A DNA stretch of 64,000 nucleotides from Zygosaccharomyces rouxii. Its lineage: Eukaryota > Ascomycota > Saccharomycetes > Saccharomycetales > Saccharomycetaceae. A program made the translations under genes and the position numbers. Of the stretch, positions 48,390 through 62,062 are shown piece by piece; within the stretch, counting starts at the first letter, position 1, and each line of letters opens with the position of its first letter. The stretch is from assembly GCF_000026365.1 (NCBI RefSeq), contig NC_012990.1:434001-498000 (forward strand). The letters run 5' to 3'. The notes under the pieces were generated by a model, which saw only the letters and a program-made list of their open reading frames with translations, did no database searches and had not been told where the DNA came from.

Positions 48390-51300
48390 TCAACGTGTCT
48401 TTTTAGAGCGGGTATTCCCTCTTGTCTTACGCTCGGTAGAAGACGGTGTAGTCCTTGACCTTGTTATGGGGCCTTTAGTACGTTTATTTTGAGTTTTAGA
48501 AGATCCTGGACCTTTGCGCTTATTAGATTCACTAATGGGAGATGCATGCTTTCTCTTCCTCCCTCTTTTCTTCTTTGATCCTGATTGAGTAGGTTCGGAG
48601 CCCTTCTCTTTTGGCATATCCTTGTTCTCAGGTGGGATCTTGGTTTCTTCATCTTCAATTTCTACAGGAATTTGAATGGCATCTTCATTTTCATCCCGCA
48701 CTTGTACCTCTCTAGTCGGGGAATTGGATTCGTCTTTCTTTTTATGAACCTCTTCATGCTGAAAGGGAGCCTCATCAGAGTAATTAGCATCCACTTCGAT
48801 CGGTTTGACTAGTACAGATGAAGAATTTTTCCCAGATTCTACTTCTTTATTTTCGTAAATTTCAATACCTTCACGTTTACTTGCAAAATCTTCACTTTTT
48901 ACAGCATCATTCGATCGCTTGCCAACGATGTCTATTTCCTCTGGATTTACTCTAGCCTGCTGGCCTTTTACATCTCCTTCTTCATTAGCGGGAAGGTCTT
49001 TTACGTATTTCTCCTTCATTCCGTCAAGATCCTCTTCTTCCACTTCTATGTGTTTCACATCGTCCCTTGCATCCTCATCTTTATCGCATTTATCTTTTGT
49101 TCCCTCATTTCCAGAACTTTTTTGAAGAACGTCATCCTCTGTAGATTTTAGGAAGCTATCCTCTTCGCCTATGTCAAGCTCAGGATCATTATCATTCTTC
49201 ACAGAAATATTAATTTCTTCTTTTTCAGCTTCATTGTCATCAGTTGAGGGGGAACTGTCCCTAAATGCTGAAATTGGCCTACTTTCAAGCTCCCGGGCCA
49301 ATTTCTGAATGGCTACTACTTCAGATAAAAGTTCTTTGTTATTCGAGTTATTTTCAAAAAGTGGTTCTCTGTCATTTCCAGTAAATTCTGATCCATTATT
49401 TTCGGAAGGATATTCCAATTTAAATCCTTCCTCATCCAAAAAGTTTCTAAGGTCATGTTCAACTGAACGTCCCGCCTCCGGTTCAGCTTCAGGTTCAGCT
49501 TCAGGTTCAGCTTCAGGTTCAGCTTCAGGTTCAGCTTCAGGTTCAGCTTCAGGTTCAGCTTCAGGTTCAGCTTCAGGTTCAGCTTCAGGTTCAGCTTCAG
49601 GTTCAGCTTCAGGTTCAGCTTCAGGTTCAGCTTCAGGTTCAGCTTCAGGTTCAGCTTCAGGTTCAGCTTCAGGTTCAGCTTCAGGTTCAGCTTCAGGTTC
49701 AGCTTCAGGTTCAGCCTCAGATTGAGAATCCTCATTGTGCTCTTCTGGAGACGAGCTTCCGACATCAGTGTCTGTCTGGGCGTTAGTGGTATCAATAGTG
49801 TTTACGAAATCAGCGAGAACGTTACCAACATCCTTGACCCCAGATATGACACGGCCTAGTGCTCGAATTGGGGACGAAAAGATTTTTGAAGCTACTGATC
49901 CCGAACGGTGCTCATTGGATTCCTCTTCAGCACCATCTACCGAATATTCTGATTCATGACTTTCACTGCTAGAATTTCCAGCCAATGCACCAACATTAAA
50001 TCCCCTCTCAGTACGCATTTGAAAGCTTGCATTCTCATCAAAAGAACTTGGACCAACATCCACCATAACTTCATCTGTATCATCACTGTCATTCTCAGTA
50101 AGTTCAAAAATTTCAACATTCGCAAAAGATAGAGGTTCTGGTTGCTCAACAATAGGTTCCGTAGAAATAACATGAATAACGTCCAAAGCTTGTAAATCTT
50201 CAATTTCTTCCAGTAAAATATTATCCGCCCTAGATTCTGTATCGCTTGCCTCCTCGACTAGGTCTGGTGCGGTAAACTCATCTAAAATAATATCTGCGAA
50301 ATTCAGAGGTTCCGAATTAAATTCAATAATTGGCTCCGATGCCACCAATGCAATTTCCTCCTGATCTACGCCTGATGAAACATCTTCCAGTACCAATCCT
50401 TCTTGATCTTGAATGCTTTGCTCACTTTCCGCTTCCTCTATCCAATCTGGCTCATTTGGGCCAAAAACAAGAAACTCAGCATCATCAAAAGCATCTGGTG
50501 AATGAATTGGATCAATATCCGGCCCCTGAGTAATATCGATTTGTTCATAACGTTCTAAAGGCGTCCCTTTTCCGGGAGTATCGGTAGTATCAGTGTTATT
50601 ACCATCCGATATTTCTGAACCTTTCACTGTCTCATCATCATTTCCAGTATCTTCATCTTCCTCCACATCCACATCCACATCCACATCATCATTTATGTTA
50701 ATATCAGAAGTCTGAGAAAAGAATTCTTCACTGGAGCTGGAGTTAAAATCATTTGCATCTACCATCACCTCATCTTCAGACTCAGAATCAAAACTCTCCC
50801 CTAGTGATTCTAGAGTTCTTCTCAGAAGTTCCTTTGGATCTTCCGCTTTTTGGGTAGTAGAGAATGTGTCTTTTGAAAACGGAGAGACGTAAGAGCCAAA
50901 AGGTTCTATGACTTGAGCATTGTCCTCGTTCGATGTAGTGCTGTAAGCTGACTCGCAAAATAAAATCTCGTACCTCGAAGGAACATTATTCGTTCCTTCA
51001 GTTTTCTTCGCAGAAAGATAAGTTTGGTTATCCGCCTTAAGATCAGATGGCTCTTCAACAATCGAAGGTTCTTCTGTCGAGTAATACACGGTGGAATCAT
51101 CTTCTAATGACGAAGTAGAGGCATTGGCGTCTCCCGCCTGTAGCTTTGGCTTGAATAATTGTTCCAAAAGTGAATTTTTTCTATTTCCAGTGGTATCTAA
51201 TATACGTCCACTATGTCCAACAATTTCTGGTTCTTCCTTGATACCATTTACTGTCTCATTGATATCTTTTTGATCACCTTTATCATCTTGAAGTGGAACA

Positions 51301-52925
51301 GAAACTCCTGGTATTTCTTTGAAATCATTAGCTGTCTCATTAATGTTTTGTTGGTCACCTTTGTCTTCTTGAAGCGGCACAGAAGCTTCTGGTGTTTCAT
51401 ACTTTGTATCATTAAATGACTCATTACCAGTTGATTCTGAAGACACCGCTTGTCCATCTGTAGTTTGTAGAAGTTGTTGAACCGCCTGGTTTGCAATCAT
51501 TCGATAATCATAGAGATAGTCAGGAACTTGAAGGCTTGCCTCTGCACTAACATAAGCACTTTCTTGTTCAGGTTCTTCTGCTTGCTCGCCTTCTCCGTAC
51601 TGTTCTTGTTCATCCTGTTCGTATTCTCCCTCGTCATTTCTGGGTTCTTCCTCTTGTTCATATTCTCGTTCTTGATCTTCGAGATCTCTTTCCTGATCCT
51701 GTTCTAATTCCAAGTCATCCTGTCCCTTTCCTTCAAATTCATATTCTTGTTCAGATTCTAGACTTTGTTCCACTTCCTGCTCTTCTGTATCACCGTCAAT
51801 CAAAACTGCCTCATCATTTCCAGCGAGGTTGAACTCATTTATGCCTCCATCCTGGGTGGACACTGGCTCATCTCCATTTTCAAGATTTCTAATGCTTTCA
51901 TGTTCACTTTCGAAATTATCAGTTTCTTCTCGATCACTGGCATCATAGTAACTAGTCTCATCTGGAGATGGGGTCTGGGTATCTGCATTGAGTCCGTCTT
52001 TGAACTTTTCTTGAGAACTTTGAGTAGAAGAAGGAAAGAATCTACTTTCCAGATCTTTGGCCATTTCGACTGATCCCTCCTCTTGCTCATCATTTGACTC
52101 GGATTTCTTTTCTGATTGGTCAATCTCTTCTTCTTGCCCTTCGATTTCTTCAGAACCGACCTGTGATTCCTCTTCATCAAGCTCCTGTCTCTCGGGAGCC
52201 TCCTCCTCTTCATACTCATCTTCTTTGGCCTCATGATCTTCTTCTACATTCTCGTCTGAACTCATTAAATCGATTTCTTGTTCATCACCAAAGAGTTGTT
52301 CAGAATCCTCCTCTTCAGACTTCTCAGGTTTTTGTGTTTCACCCTCATCCTCATCCTCATCTGATAATATGACAATTTCCTCTTGTTCAAAAACTGGCTG
52401 ATGCTTATCTTCTCTGTCCTGCATATCCTGTACCTCATCATATAAATCACTATTATCCCCTTCTTCCTCCTCCTCCTCCTCCTCCTCTTCCTCATCATCA
52501 TATTCCGTCTTAGTATTTCGTACAGAGTCTTCCAGCCGTCTGAAGGATGATGTATCAATTCCAATATTCTCCTTCTCAAATACATCCTCCGAGCCTCCAT
52601 TTAATGCATTTTCAATCAATTGTTCTTGTATCCTTATCCTCTGTTTCTCTTCCCCCAATTCCCTTTTAAATGAAGTTTCTTCCTCTTCTAATGAATCTAA
52701 TATTCCCCTACCTTTCCGAATAAGTGAATCCAACCAATCGAGTGCATGTCCAGTATCTTGTGAGATGTCTGTCCTTGATGTTTTATTAACTCTATACCTC
52801 ATATCATTGTTTCTACCATTGGAACCACTTCTTTCAATAAACACACTTCTTGGCCTTTTGAGACCCCTGCGAGGTGCTGCAAGTTTCAATCTGGAAGAAT
52901 TCGGACCTCCCTTTTTGCTCGTCAT
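48390..52925 (-). CDS. ESC1: Large acidic protein, positional orthologue of Esc1
   Basis: This 1511-residue protein is mostly disordered and strongly acidic, with long Glu/Asp runs (for example about 144-155 and throughout 180-450). A perfect EPEA repeat lies at about residues 1069-1148. The N-terminus is basic with GLKRPRSVFIERSG, and a lone helix TGHALDWLDSLIRKGRGILDSL follows. A segment KIFSSPIRALGRVISGVKDVGN (about 1022-1043) is a conserved-looking amphipathic motif. The C-terminus is Lys/Arg-rich, with nuclear-localisation features. Position next to ERG8 and TRS130 matches YMR219W, ESC1 (1658 residues), an inner nuclear-envelope protein that anchors silenced chromatin and telomeres through Sir4 and Yku. 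Sequence similarity is limited, so synteny is the main support. Confidence 0.72.
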   Translation of the reverse strand: MTSKKGGPNSSRLKLAAPRRGLKRPRSVFIERSGSNGRNNDMRYRVNKTSRTDISQDTGHALDWLDSLIRKGRGILDSLEEEETSFKRELGEEKQRIRIQEQLIENALNGGSEDVFEKENIGIDTSSFRRLEDSVRNTKTEYDDEEEEEEEEEEEGDNSDLYDEVQDMQDREDKHQPVFEQEEIVILSDEDEDEGETQKPEKSEEEDSEQLFGDEQEIDLMSSDENVEEDHEAKEDEYEEEEAPERQELDEEESQVGSEEIEGQEEEIDQSEKKSESNDEQEEGSVEMAKDLESRFFPSSTQSSQEKFKDGLNADTQTPSPDETSYYDASDREETDNFESEHESIRNLENGDEPVSTQDGGINEFNLAGNDEAVLIDGDTEEQEVEQSLESEQEYEFEGKGQDDLELEQDQERDLEDQEREYEQEEEPRNDEGEYEQDEQEQYGEGEQAEEPEQESAYVSAEASLQVPDYLYDYRMIANQAVQQLLQTTDGQAVSSESTGNESFNDTKYETPEASVPLQEDKGDQQNINETANDFKEIPGVSVPLQDDKGDQKDINETVNGIKEEPEIVGHSGRILDTTGNRKNSLLEQLFKPKLQAGDANASTSSLEDDSTVYYSTEEPSIVEEPSDLKADNQTYLSAKKTEGTNNVPSRYEILFCESAYSTTSNEDNAQVIEPFGSYVSPFSKDTFSTTQKAEDPKELLRRTLESLGESFDSESEDEVMVDANDFNSSSSEEFFSQTSDININDDVDVDVDVEEDEDTGNDDETVKGSEISDGNNTDTTDTPGKGTPLERYEQIDITQGPDIDPIHSPDAFDDAEFLVFGPNEPDWIEEAESEQSIQDQEGLVLEDVSSGVDQEEIALVASEPIIEFNSEPLNFADIILDEFTAPDLVEEASDTESRADNILLEEIEDLQALDVIHVISTEPIVEQPEPLSFANVEIFELTENDSDDTDEVMVDVGPSSFDENASFQMRTERGFNVGALAGNSSSESHESEYSVDGAEEESNEHRSGSVASKIFSSPIRALGRVISGVKDVGNVLADFVNTIDTTNAQTDTDVGSSSPEEHNEDSQSEAEPEAEPEAEPEAEPEAEPEAEPEAEPEAEPEAEPEAEPEAEPEAEPEAEPEAEPEAEPEAEPEAEPEAEPEAEPEAEPEAGRSVEHDLRNFLDEEGFKLEYPSENNGSEFTGNDREPLFENNSNNKELLSEVVAIQKLARELESRPISAFRDSSPSTDDNEAEKEEINISVKNDNDPELDIGEEDSFLKSTEDDVLQKSSGNEGTKDKCDKDEDARDDVKHIEVEEEDLDGMKEKYVKDLPANEEGDVKGQQARVNPEEIDIVGKRSNDAVKSEDFASKREGIEIYENKEVESGKNSSSVLVKPIEVDANYSDEAPFQHEEVHKKKDESNSPTREVQVRDENEDAIQIPVEIEDEETKIPPENKDMPKEKGSEPTQSGSKKKRGRKRKHASPISESNKRKGPGSSKTQNKRTKGPITRSRTTPSSTERKTRGNTRSKKTR
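49480..49719. repeat. Twenty tandem copies of a 12-bp unit coding EPEA
   Basis: The unit GGTTCAGCTTCA (plus strand) repeats 20 times with almost no change; only the last copy has a C for T. On the minus strand it codes the tetrapeptide EAEP repeated in ESC1. The array is in frame and divisible by three, so copy number can vary without breaking the gene. Near-identity at silent positions points to recent expansion by slippage or unequal exchange. Confidence 0.97.
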
Positions 52926-53141
52926 AATTATATGACTCGTTTTAGGCTCTTTTACTCTTCAATATCAGCCTTTTATTTGGAAGTACGTTGATGTTTGTAT
53001 TTCGTATGTATTCCACATTAATCCTTAGTAGCAGGCGGCGAGTTCACGAAAACTGATTCTTTAACAAAAACACATGAAGATAATCATTGAGCAGCATTCG
53101 AAACTCTTAAAAACGGTTCTAGTTGATTGTAATTGGTGACT

Positions 53142-56100
53142 ATGAGTTCACAGACATCTTCTCGAGCGGTCACCATAAGCTATTTCGATCCCTTTGATGT
53201 ATTCGAAAGTATCAAAGGTGAGTTCCTACAGATTTTCCCATTTCAAAACATACATTGGAAATCACCAGGAGGTGCTGTAAGGACTGTACGTCAATTACCT
53301 GTTAATTTAGTTATTGAGAGCGAAGCTTCTGAGCTTAATATTGATGATGTGAATCATTTTGTGAGGTTTATCGTGGTCAATTGCATATCTGTCGATGATT
53401 ACCGTGGGAAAGTGAGACCGCTGTTGAGACAGTGGTTACCAGTATCGGATAAGACATCTGTAGATGTTGATTCTGTAGAGACTCCCAAACCTATTGTTTT
53501 GCTATATGCCAATTCTGAAGTAGTCGATTCCAACCTTTTCAAATCAATTTCATTAATAGATAAATTTGCCAAGGATTTCCCAGGACTCAAGACTCTGGTA
53601 TTGAGGTCAGTTTACAAATCTCCAACTGATAGAGAGGACTTTTGGAACCAAATGGGCAATAAGATTAAATCTTGTCTACTAGACATTTTCCAGAAGAGAT
53701 TAACAAACTATAGGAAAAAACTATCCAATCCCAAAAATGCTGACGAAGAGCTGGGACTAAGAGAAAAAATCTTAGAGCTTTACTTGGCATTTAACATGCA
53801 TGAGGAGGCTACGACTCAATTGAACGAAATAAGAGATAATGTGGTTAGCAAGAGAGAGAATTCTCTGCCGAACGGTGAATTGGAGACTCCCTTCAATTTT
53901 GCTCAAAATGAAAATGTAGACGATGGCTCAATTGCGAAAATGTTACTGGAGAATAAATTGACTAAATTTCAATATTTCAAGTATTTCTTCGTGAAAAGAT
54001 TTCGGGTTTTGAATATGGGGAAAACTAATGTTCCCAGATTGTTACAACTATACAGATTGATTCGAGATTTTTTACATTGTATTGAATCCATCTTTAGAGA
54101 CTCTCCTCAAATCCTCGAATTTAAATACTGTTTTATCGATGATATTTTGAAGTACATTAACGATGGGGGGATACCTATTTTCTTGGAGATGAAAGCTGAG
54201 CTTTCACTTTTGAAAAGAGATTGTTGGGTCCAAGGTGTCTTAGCAAACACAGATTTTAAATTGATAGATAAAAGTTTTCCCAAATCGAATGTAAAATTTA
54301 CGTTTGATAGGTTGAAGGAAAGCTACAAGGATGAAAATACTTTCCACGAGAATTTTGTCAAATCTACAAGTCTGCTTCTTGCCCTATACAATAAGAGCAG
54401 CGATAAAAAACGAAGAATAGTAGATATTTTATCCCTGGAAATTGGTATGTTGCACTACCAAAGAGGTGAATATGAGAAAGCCGTCTCGCTCTTTGATTCA
54501 TGCTATGAATATTACATGGAAACTGGGTGGGATATCATTGGACTCAAAATTGTTCAAATGTACTATGATTCTTTGATTCACTGTCCACAGATAAAATATT
54601 TAAAAAGAGATGATGAAGATGTGTCCGTATCAATTGTTCTCAGTAACGCATTTCTCAATATTCTAAGGATTTCCAAGGACGAAGATGAAAAGAGGCAAAT
54701 CTGGAAGAAATTTTTCGAGTTGCAAAAAGAAATGGAATCTCCATCTTTGGTTTATCAAACTGATGGACTTTTCTGCATTGCCCTCAGTGATCTTTCTTAC
54801 CTTTCAGAGGCTAACGTCTACAAGATCGACGTGACAATTCGAAATCTAGCGTTTCTAGAGCCAATAACCGCTGACTCGATTAAATTAATTTTGAAAAACT
54901 CTGATGATCAATTTGTGGAATTTAAACTGAGCAGCGTAAATTTTGCCCCATCTACAAACCATTACGCGTTAGAGGCTACTGAAATTTCGTTTGGGGAATT
55001 TCAACCTGTATCCATAGAAATAAAGGTGGGAAATGCCACTTTTCTAGAAGGGTTTGTCAATGAGAATCATCCCATTTTCATTGAACCACTATATCATCCG
55101 GAAAATATTTCCTGCTCCGTTCAACAATCCAAACGTTTGAATTTAGGAGAATATGCCATTGATTTAATACATCAGAACGTTAAGGGCCTAGAATCGTTCG
55201 CAGTGGAAATTATGGTGGAGCCAAATTTAGGCTCATTCCCAATCAGTTTTTCCCAAGATCAAGATTTGTATCGTAAAAGAGTGGTTGACATCAAGAACGA
55301 TACAACAATACGATATTTTCCAAAAGATTCAATCAATTCCTTTCGACTCAAAGTTAAAACCTCTTTCACGAAAAAGGATAATCCAAGAGAATTTAGTGAA
55401 ATCAGGCATTTCACCATATCATGCTATCTTCCACTTTCAGTCTCCGTGGAGGATATTTTTAAAAAAGATGCATTCATATTCAAATTTTTATTGAATTCTT
55501 CAACTGAAGAAGAACCAATAATCTTGTACAGTTCTAAATTGAGAGCACCCGAGAATTCTGAGCGTTATACATTATTTGGTGATTTCGAACCCAATGATCT
55601 TATCTATTTAACCGCTGATCCAAACGAAAGTGCACTGAATTGTTACCAAGTAACTACAAAGGACAAATTTGACCACAATGATTTGTTTCAGTTAAAAGTC
55701 ACTTACAATACTTTGAAAGAGCAAATCAATGGATTGGTGACTGATTCCATTATGTTGCAAGGTGATATGGAATGGTACCAAGAATTTGAATTATGGAAAC
55801 ATTTATGGGAAAATAAAATTCTACCTCTATTTCAATATGATTATAACGCTTTCATACAAAGTTGTACCATTACTACCATGCCTGGCACTTTAAATATAAC
55901 TGATATTTGTGATTACCTGTTGAAACTTTCAGTATCCAAACCAGTTACCAAGAGAATTATAGAAACATTAAAAAAAATTGTACGAGGCGTGGAATTAACA
56001 GATATTGATATTTATGCATACGTGAAGAATTTGACACCAAGGACCTTGATTGTTCCCGTTGAGCTACCTCAAATGGACTATTTCTTTTATGTGGAATTTT

Positions 56101-56417
56101 CGAAAACTCTAGAGGAACAATATCAAGTGGGGTCACCTATGTTGATAAAAATTAGAGTTGAGAATCTAAGTGGAAAATGGGGGTCTCAAGAAGTATCCGA
56201 TGCCTTTGTGCTTGAGGTTGCAAGCAGTAATGAATGGTTGGCGCATGGTAAAAAGCGGATGTTAATACGGTCAGAGATTAATGAGTTTGAATTATACGTT
56301 ATTCCGTTAAAGAAAGGCTATTTGAATTACCCTCGCATAGAAATTAGTAGTGTGGAGACTGGAGTGCCCACTAGAATAGACAATCCAAATGCATCTGAAA
56401 CATTACTTGTTTTGTAA
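53142..56417 (+). CDS. TRS130: TRAPPII complex subunit Trs130
   Basis: The ATG at 53142 gives 1091 residues (the frame is open three codons further up to a TTG); S. cerevisiae Trs130 (YMR218C) has 1102. This Golgi protein is a subunit of TRAPPII, the exchange factor for Ypt31/32 in late Golgi traffic. The N-terminal region with YFDPFDVFESIKGEFLQIFP and KSPGGAVRTVRQLP is conserved. The middle is helical and tetratricopeptide-like (LEIGMLHYQRGEYEKAVSLF). The C-terminal half is beta-rich, ASPM/TRAPPC10 Ig-like. The ESC1-TRS130-GUA1 order is as in S. cerevisiae. It is convergent with HEM4. Confidence 0.94.
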   Translation: MSSQTSSRAVTISYFDPFDVFESIKGEFLQIFPFQNIHWKSPGGAVRTVRQLPVNLVIESEASELNIDDVNHFVRFIVVNCISVDDYRGKVRPLLRQWLPVSDKTSVDVDSVETPKPIVLLYANSEVVDSNLFKSISLIDKFAKDFPGLKTLVLRSVYKSPTDREDFWNQMGNKIKSCLLDIFQKRLTNYRKKLSNPKNADEELGLREKILELYLAFNMHEEATTQLNEIRDNVVSKRENSLPNGELETPFNFAQNENVDDGSIAKMLLENKLTKFQYFKYFFVKRFRVLNMGKTNVPRLLQLYRLIRDFLHCIESIFRDSPQILEFKYCFIDDILKYINDGGIPIFLEMKAELSLLKRDCWVQGVLANTDFKLIDKSFPKSNVKFTFDRLKESYKDENTFHENFVKSTSLLLALYNKSSDKKRRIVDILSLEIGMLHYQRGEYEKAVSLFDSCYEYYMETGWDIIGLKIVQMYYDSLIHCPQIKYLKRDDEDVSVSIVLSNAFLNILRISKDEDEKRQIWKKFFELQKEMESPSLVYQTDGLFCIALSDLSYLSEANVYKIDVTIRNLAFLEPITADSIKLILKNSDDQFVEFKLSSVNFAPSTNHYALEATEISFGEFQPVSIEIKVGNATFLEGFVNENHPIFIEPLYHPENISCSVQQSKRLNLGEYAIDLIHQNVKGLESFAVEIMVEPNLGSFPISFSQDQDLYRKRVVDIKNDTTIRYFPKDSINSFRLKVKTSFTKKDNPREFSEIRHFTISCYLPLSVSVEDIFKKDAFIFKFLLNSSTEEEPIILYSSKLRAPENSERYTLFGDFEPNDLIYLTADPNESALNCYQVTTKDKFDHNDLFQLKVTYNTLKEQINGLVTDSIMLQGDMEWYQEFELWKHLWENKILPLFQYDYNAFIQSCTITTMPGTLNITDICDYLLKLSVSKPVTKRIIETLKKIVRGVELTDIDIYAYVKNLTPRTLIVPVELPQMDYFFYVEFSKTLEEQYQVGSPMLIKIRVENLSGKWGSQEVSDAFVLEVASSNEWLAHGKKRMLIRSEINEFELYVIPLKKGYLNYPRIEISSVETGVPTRIDNPNASETLLVL

Positions 56418-56488
56418 AACAAAAAGTCTGAAAAAAAGCATTATTATTTAAACTAGAATTAAATAACAAATTACATGTACCCATAACT

Positions 56489-57241
56489 CTAAATGGATAG
56501 AATTGCATTTACCAAATTTCGTTCATCAGGTTTCAGACTCACCACGTCAGGTTCAAGACCTTTTCTCTGTAGAAATTCTTCTGTGGTAGGACCGATGCTG
56601 GCGACTCTATGATTACTACCGTTTTTGATAGATTCTATAATTTCTTCAGTTCCTTGAGGACTAAAGAAAACTACCCAACTATTTTCCCTTGCCATTGCCT
56701 GGAATCTTGTCAAATTATCAGGTAAATTTTCAGTCTTGTAAGTGATGACTTCTTTAACTTGAATACCATTACTTGATAATTTCTTGGGTATTATGTCCCT
56801 TCTAATTTCACCCACCAATAATAAAGGTTCCGAATTCTTACCTTGCTCACGATAGTCTGAAATTATGATATCTGATAAAATGCTGCCGTTACCAGCATCT
56901 TCACCACCTTTTACATTTTTAAATCCGATACGTATTAAAAAGTCTTTGGTACTAGGACCAACAGCATAGACGGTCTTCTCGAGGAAAAGTTGCCTTGTTG
57001 ATGCATGCAATTGAGGTAAAACTGATTCATAAAGGCATTCAACTGTTCGTTGAGATGTTACAATGATATCTTGTAAATCCTTCAAATAAGCATCGTCTTC
57101 TAGCAGTTTCAATAATCCTTGAGGAATATGCGTATGTGAGATCAATGGGATGAAGACAGGCTCGAAACCGTTCGATTGAAATTCAATTTCGTATTTATCC
57201 TGTTGAGCAGTCTTATTCTTGAGTAAAATGGCTCTCTGCAT
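56489..57241 (-). CDS. HEM4: Uroporphyrinogen-III synthase
   Basis: This 250-residue cytosolic enzyme closes and rearranges hydroxymethylbilane to uroporphyrinogen III in heme synthesis. The family is weakly conserved, but recognisable parts are FEPVFIPLISH near the start, DIIVTSQRTVECL (about 58-70), VYAVGPSTKDFL (about 91-102), WVVFFSPQGTEE and VASIGPTTEEFL near the C-terminus. Length is near S. cerevisiae Hem4 (YOR278W, 275 residues). It lies between TRS130 and GUA1, where the YOR copy interleaves with the YMR block. Confidence 0.93.
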   Translation of the reverse strand: MQRAILLKNKTAQQDKYEIEFQSNGFEPVFIPLISHTHIPQGLLKLLEDDAYLKDLQDIIVTSQRTVECLYESVLPQLHASTRQLFLEKTVYAVGPSTKDFLIRIGFKNVKGGEDAGNGSILSDIIISDYREQGKNSEPLLLVGEIRRDIIPKKLSSNGIQVKEVITYKTENLPDNLTRFQAMARENSWVVFFSPQGTEEIIESIKNGSNHRVASIGPTTEEFLQRKGLEPDVVSLKPDERNLVNAILSI

Positions 57242-57350
57242 TGCTCATTTAATGGGCCTTTAACACTTAGAGATCAACTTTATAAATCATTTGTTAAGTA
57301 AGGCATAACCGACCTTGTAATATATATATACATATACGTAGATAAACATA

Positions 57351-57382
57351 CACACACACACATACACACACACACACACACA
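57351..57382. repeat. (CA)n microsatellite
   Basis: About fifteen CA dinucleotides with one interruption at 57363 lie between the 3' end of GUA1 and the HEM4 start, preceded by a short (TA)n run near 57321-57330. Likely polymorphic. Confidence 0.9.
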
Positions 57383-57452
57383 GATTTTATACTTCAATGG
57401 TACCTAATACACATTCTATCTACACAACTGTAAATGAAGAATGGAAGCAAGA

Positions 57453-59024
57453 TTACTCCCATTCAACGGTAGCTGGAGGCTTGGAAGTGATATCATAAGT
57501 GACTCTAGCGACACCATCCACTTCGTTGACAATCCTAGAGGCAACTCTCTTCAAGAAGTCGTGCTCGAATGGGAACCAATCGGCAGTCATGAAGTCACTG
57601 GTTTCAATGGCTCTCAAAGCAATGACCTGTTCGTAAGTTCTTTGATCACCCATGACACCAACAGATTTAACTGGTAATAAGCAAGCGAAAGCTTGAGCAA
57701 TCTTGTTGTAAAGACCAGCTTTTTTGATTTCTTCGATGTAAATGTAGTCAGCCAATCTAGCGATTTGCACTTGACTTTCAGTTACTTCACCAAGAACACG
57801 AATTGCAATACCTGGACCTGGGAATGGATGTCTCCAGACCAAGTCATGAGGAATACCTAACAATTCACCCAAGTGTCTAACTTCATCCTTAAACAATTCT
57901 CTCAATGGTTCGATCAATTTCAATTTCATATCTTCTAACAAACCACCGACATTGTGGTGAGTTTTGATTGTTTGGGATGGTCCTTTGAAAGAGATGGACT
58001 CGATAACGTCAGGGTACAAAGTTCCCTGTAGCAAAAATTCGATGTCTTTACCATCTCTTGGTTTAATTTTAGCGGCTTCTCTTTCAAAAACATGGATAAA
58101 GGTGTTACCAATAATTTTTCTCTTCTTCTCAGGATCTTCAACGCCCTTCAACTTAGTCAAGAATTCTTCAGAGGCATCCACAACGGTTAAATTAATACCA
58201 AGACCATCACCAAGAGTTTCTTTAACCATGGCGGCTTCGTTCAATCTCAAGACACCGTTGTCCACCAATAGAGCATGGAATCTATCACCAATGGCTTCAG
58301 TCATCAATTTAGATGCAACGGTAGAATCAACACCACCAGAAACAGCACCGATGACTTCTGCAGTAGGACCCACTAGGTTTCTGATTCTTTGAATTTCAGT
58401 ATCGATGAAGTTTTCCATAGTCCAATTCTGTGCAGCATGGCAAATATCGACTGCAAAATTCTTTAATAAAATCTTACCATGGGTAGAATGTGTAACCTCT
58501 GGGTGGAATTGGATACCGTAGATAGATTTAGATTCATGTGAAATACCACAGTATGGAGAATTATCGGAAGTTGCAATAACTTTGAAACCAGTTGGCAATC
58601 CGTGTAATTTATCACCGTGTGACATCCAGACTCTTGAATGATCAACACCTTGGAAAAGTGGACACTCCTTATCGACAACGTTCAAAGTTGCAGGTCCATA
58701 TTCTCTCTTTTCACCACGAGCAACTTGCTTACCGTTAATCCATGCTAATTCTTGCATACCGTAACAAATACCTAGGATGGGCACATTCAATGCAAATACA
58801 TCGTGATCCACATGAGGTGCACCGTCTTCATAAACAGAATATGGTCCACCAGATAGAATCACACCCTTTGGTTTCCATGACAATTCTGAAATCTTCTGGG
58901 TACATGGTAACATTTCAGCATAGATGTTAAACTCTCTAAGTCTTCTCGTGATTAAATGAGAATATTGAGAACCAAAGTCGAGCACCAAAATGGTGTCGAA
59001 GACCTTAGAAACCTCTTCAGACAT
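57453..59024 (-). CDS. GUA1: GMP synthase (glutamine-hydrolysing)
   Basis: This 523-residue cytosolic enzyme converts XMP to GMP. The N-terminal class I glutamine amidotransferase has Cys87 in GICYGMQ and His174/Glu176 in FHPEVTHS. The ATP-pyrophosphatase P-loop SGGVDST is at 229-235. The C-terminal dimerisation domain ends in the conserved PPATVEWE. Length is close to S. cerevisiae Gua1 (YMR217W, 525 residues). Codon use suggests strong expression. The upstream region has PAC and RRPE motifs, as in other growth-linked genes. Confidence 0.98.
   Translation of the reverse strand: MSEEVSKVFDTILVLDFGSQYSHLITRRLREFNIYAEMLPCTQKISELSWKPKGVILSGGPYSVYEDGAPHVDHDVFALNVPILGICYGMQELAWINGKQVARGEKREYGPATLNVVDKECPLFQGVDHSRVWMSHGDKLHGLPTGFKVIATSDNSPYCGISHESKSIYGIQFHPEVTHSTHGKILLKNFAVDICHAAQNWTMENFIDTEIQRIRNLVGPTAEVIGAVSGGVDSTVASKLMTEAIGDRFHALLVDNGVLRLNEAAMVKETLGDGLGINLTVVDASEEFLTKLKGVEDPEKKRKIIGNTFIHVFEREAAKIKPRDGKDIEFLLQGTLYPDVIESISFKGPSQTIKTHHNVGGLLEDMKLKLIEPLRELFKDEVRHLGELLGIPHDLVWRHPFPGPGIAIRVLGEVTESQVQIARLADYIYIEEIKKAGLYNKIAQAFACLLPVKSVGVMGDQRTYEQVIALRAIETSDFMTADWFPFEHDFLKRVASRIVNEVDGVARVTYDITSKPPATVEWE

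Positions 59025-62062
<3,038 letters not shown>

Noticed and set aside
49480..49719. CRISPR-like periodicity
   Set aside because: The units are contiguous 12-mers without spacers, inside a eukaryotic coding sequence.
49309..49795. Long repetitive open frames with SGSA and LKLN repeats on both strands
   Set aside because: They are other-frame readings of the 12-bp array in ESC1; a repeat divisible by three without stops is open in many frames.
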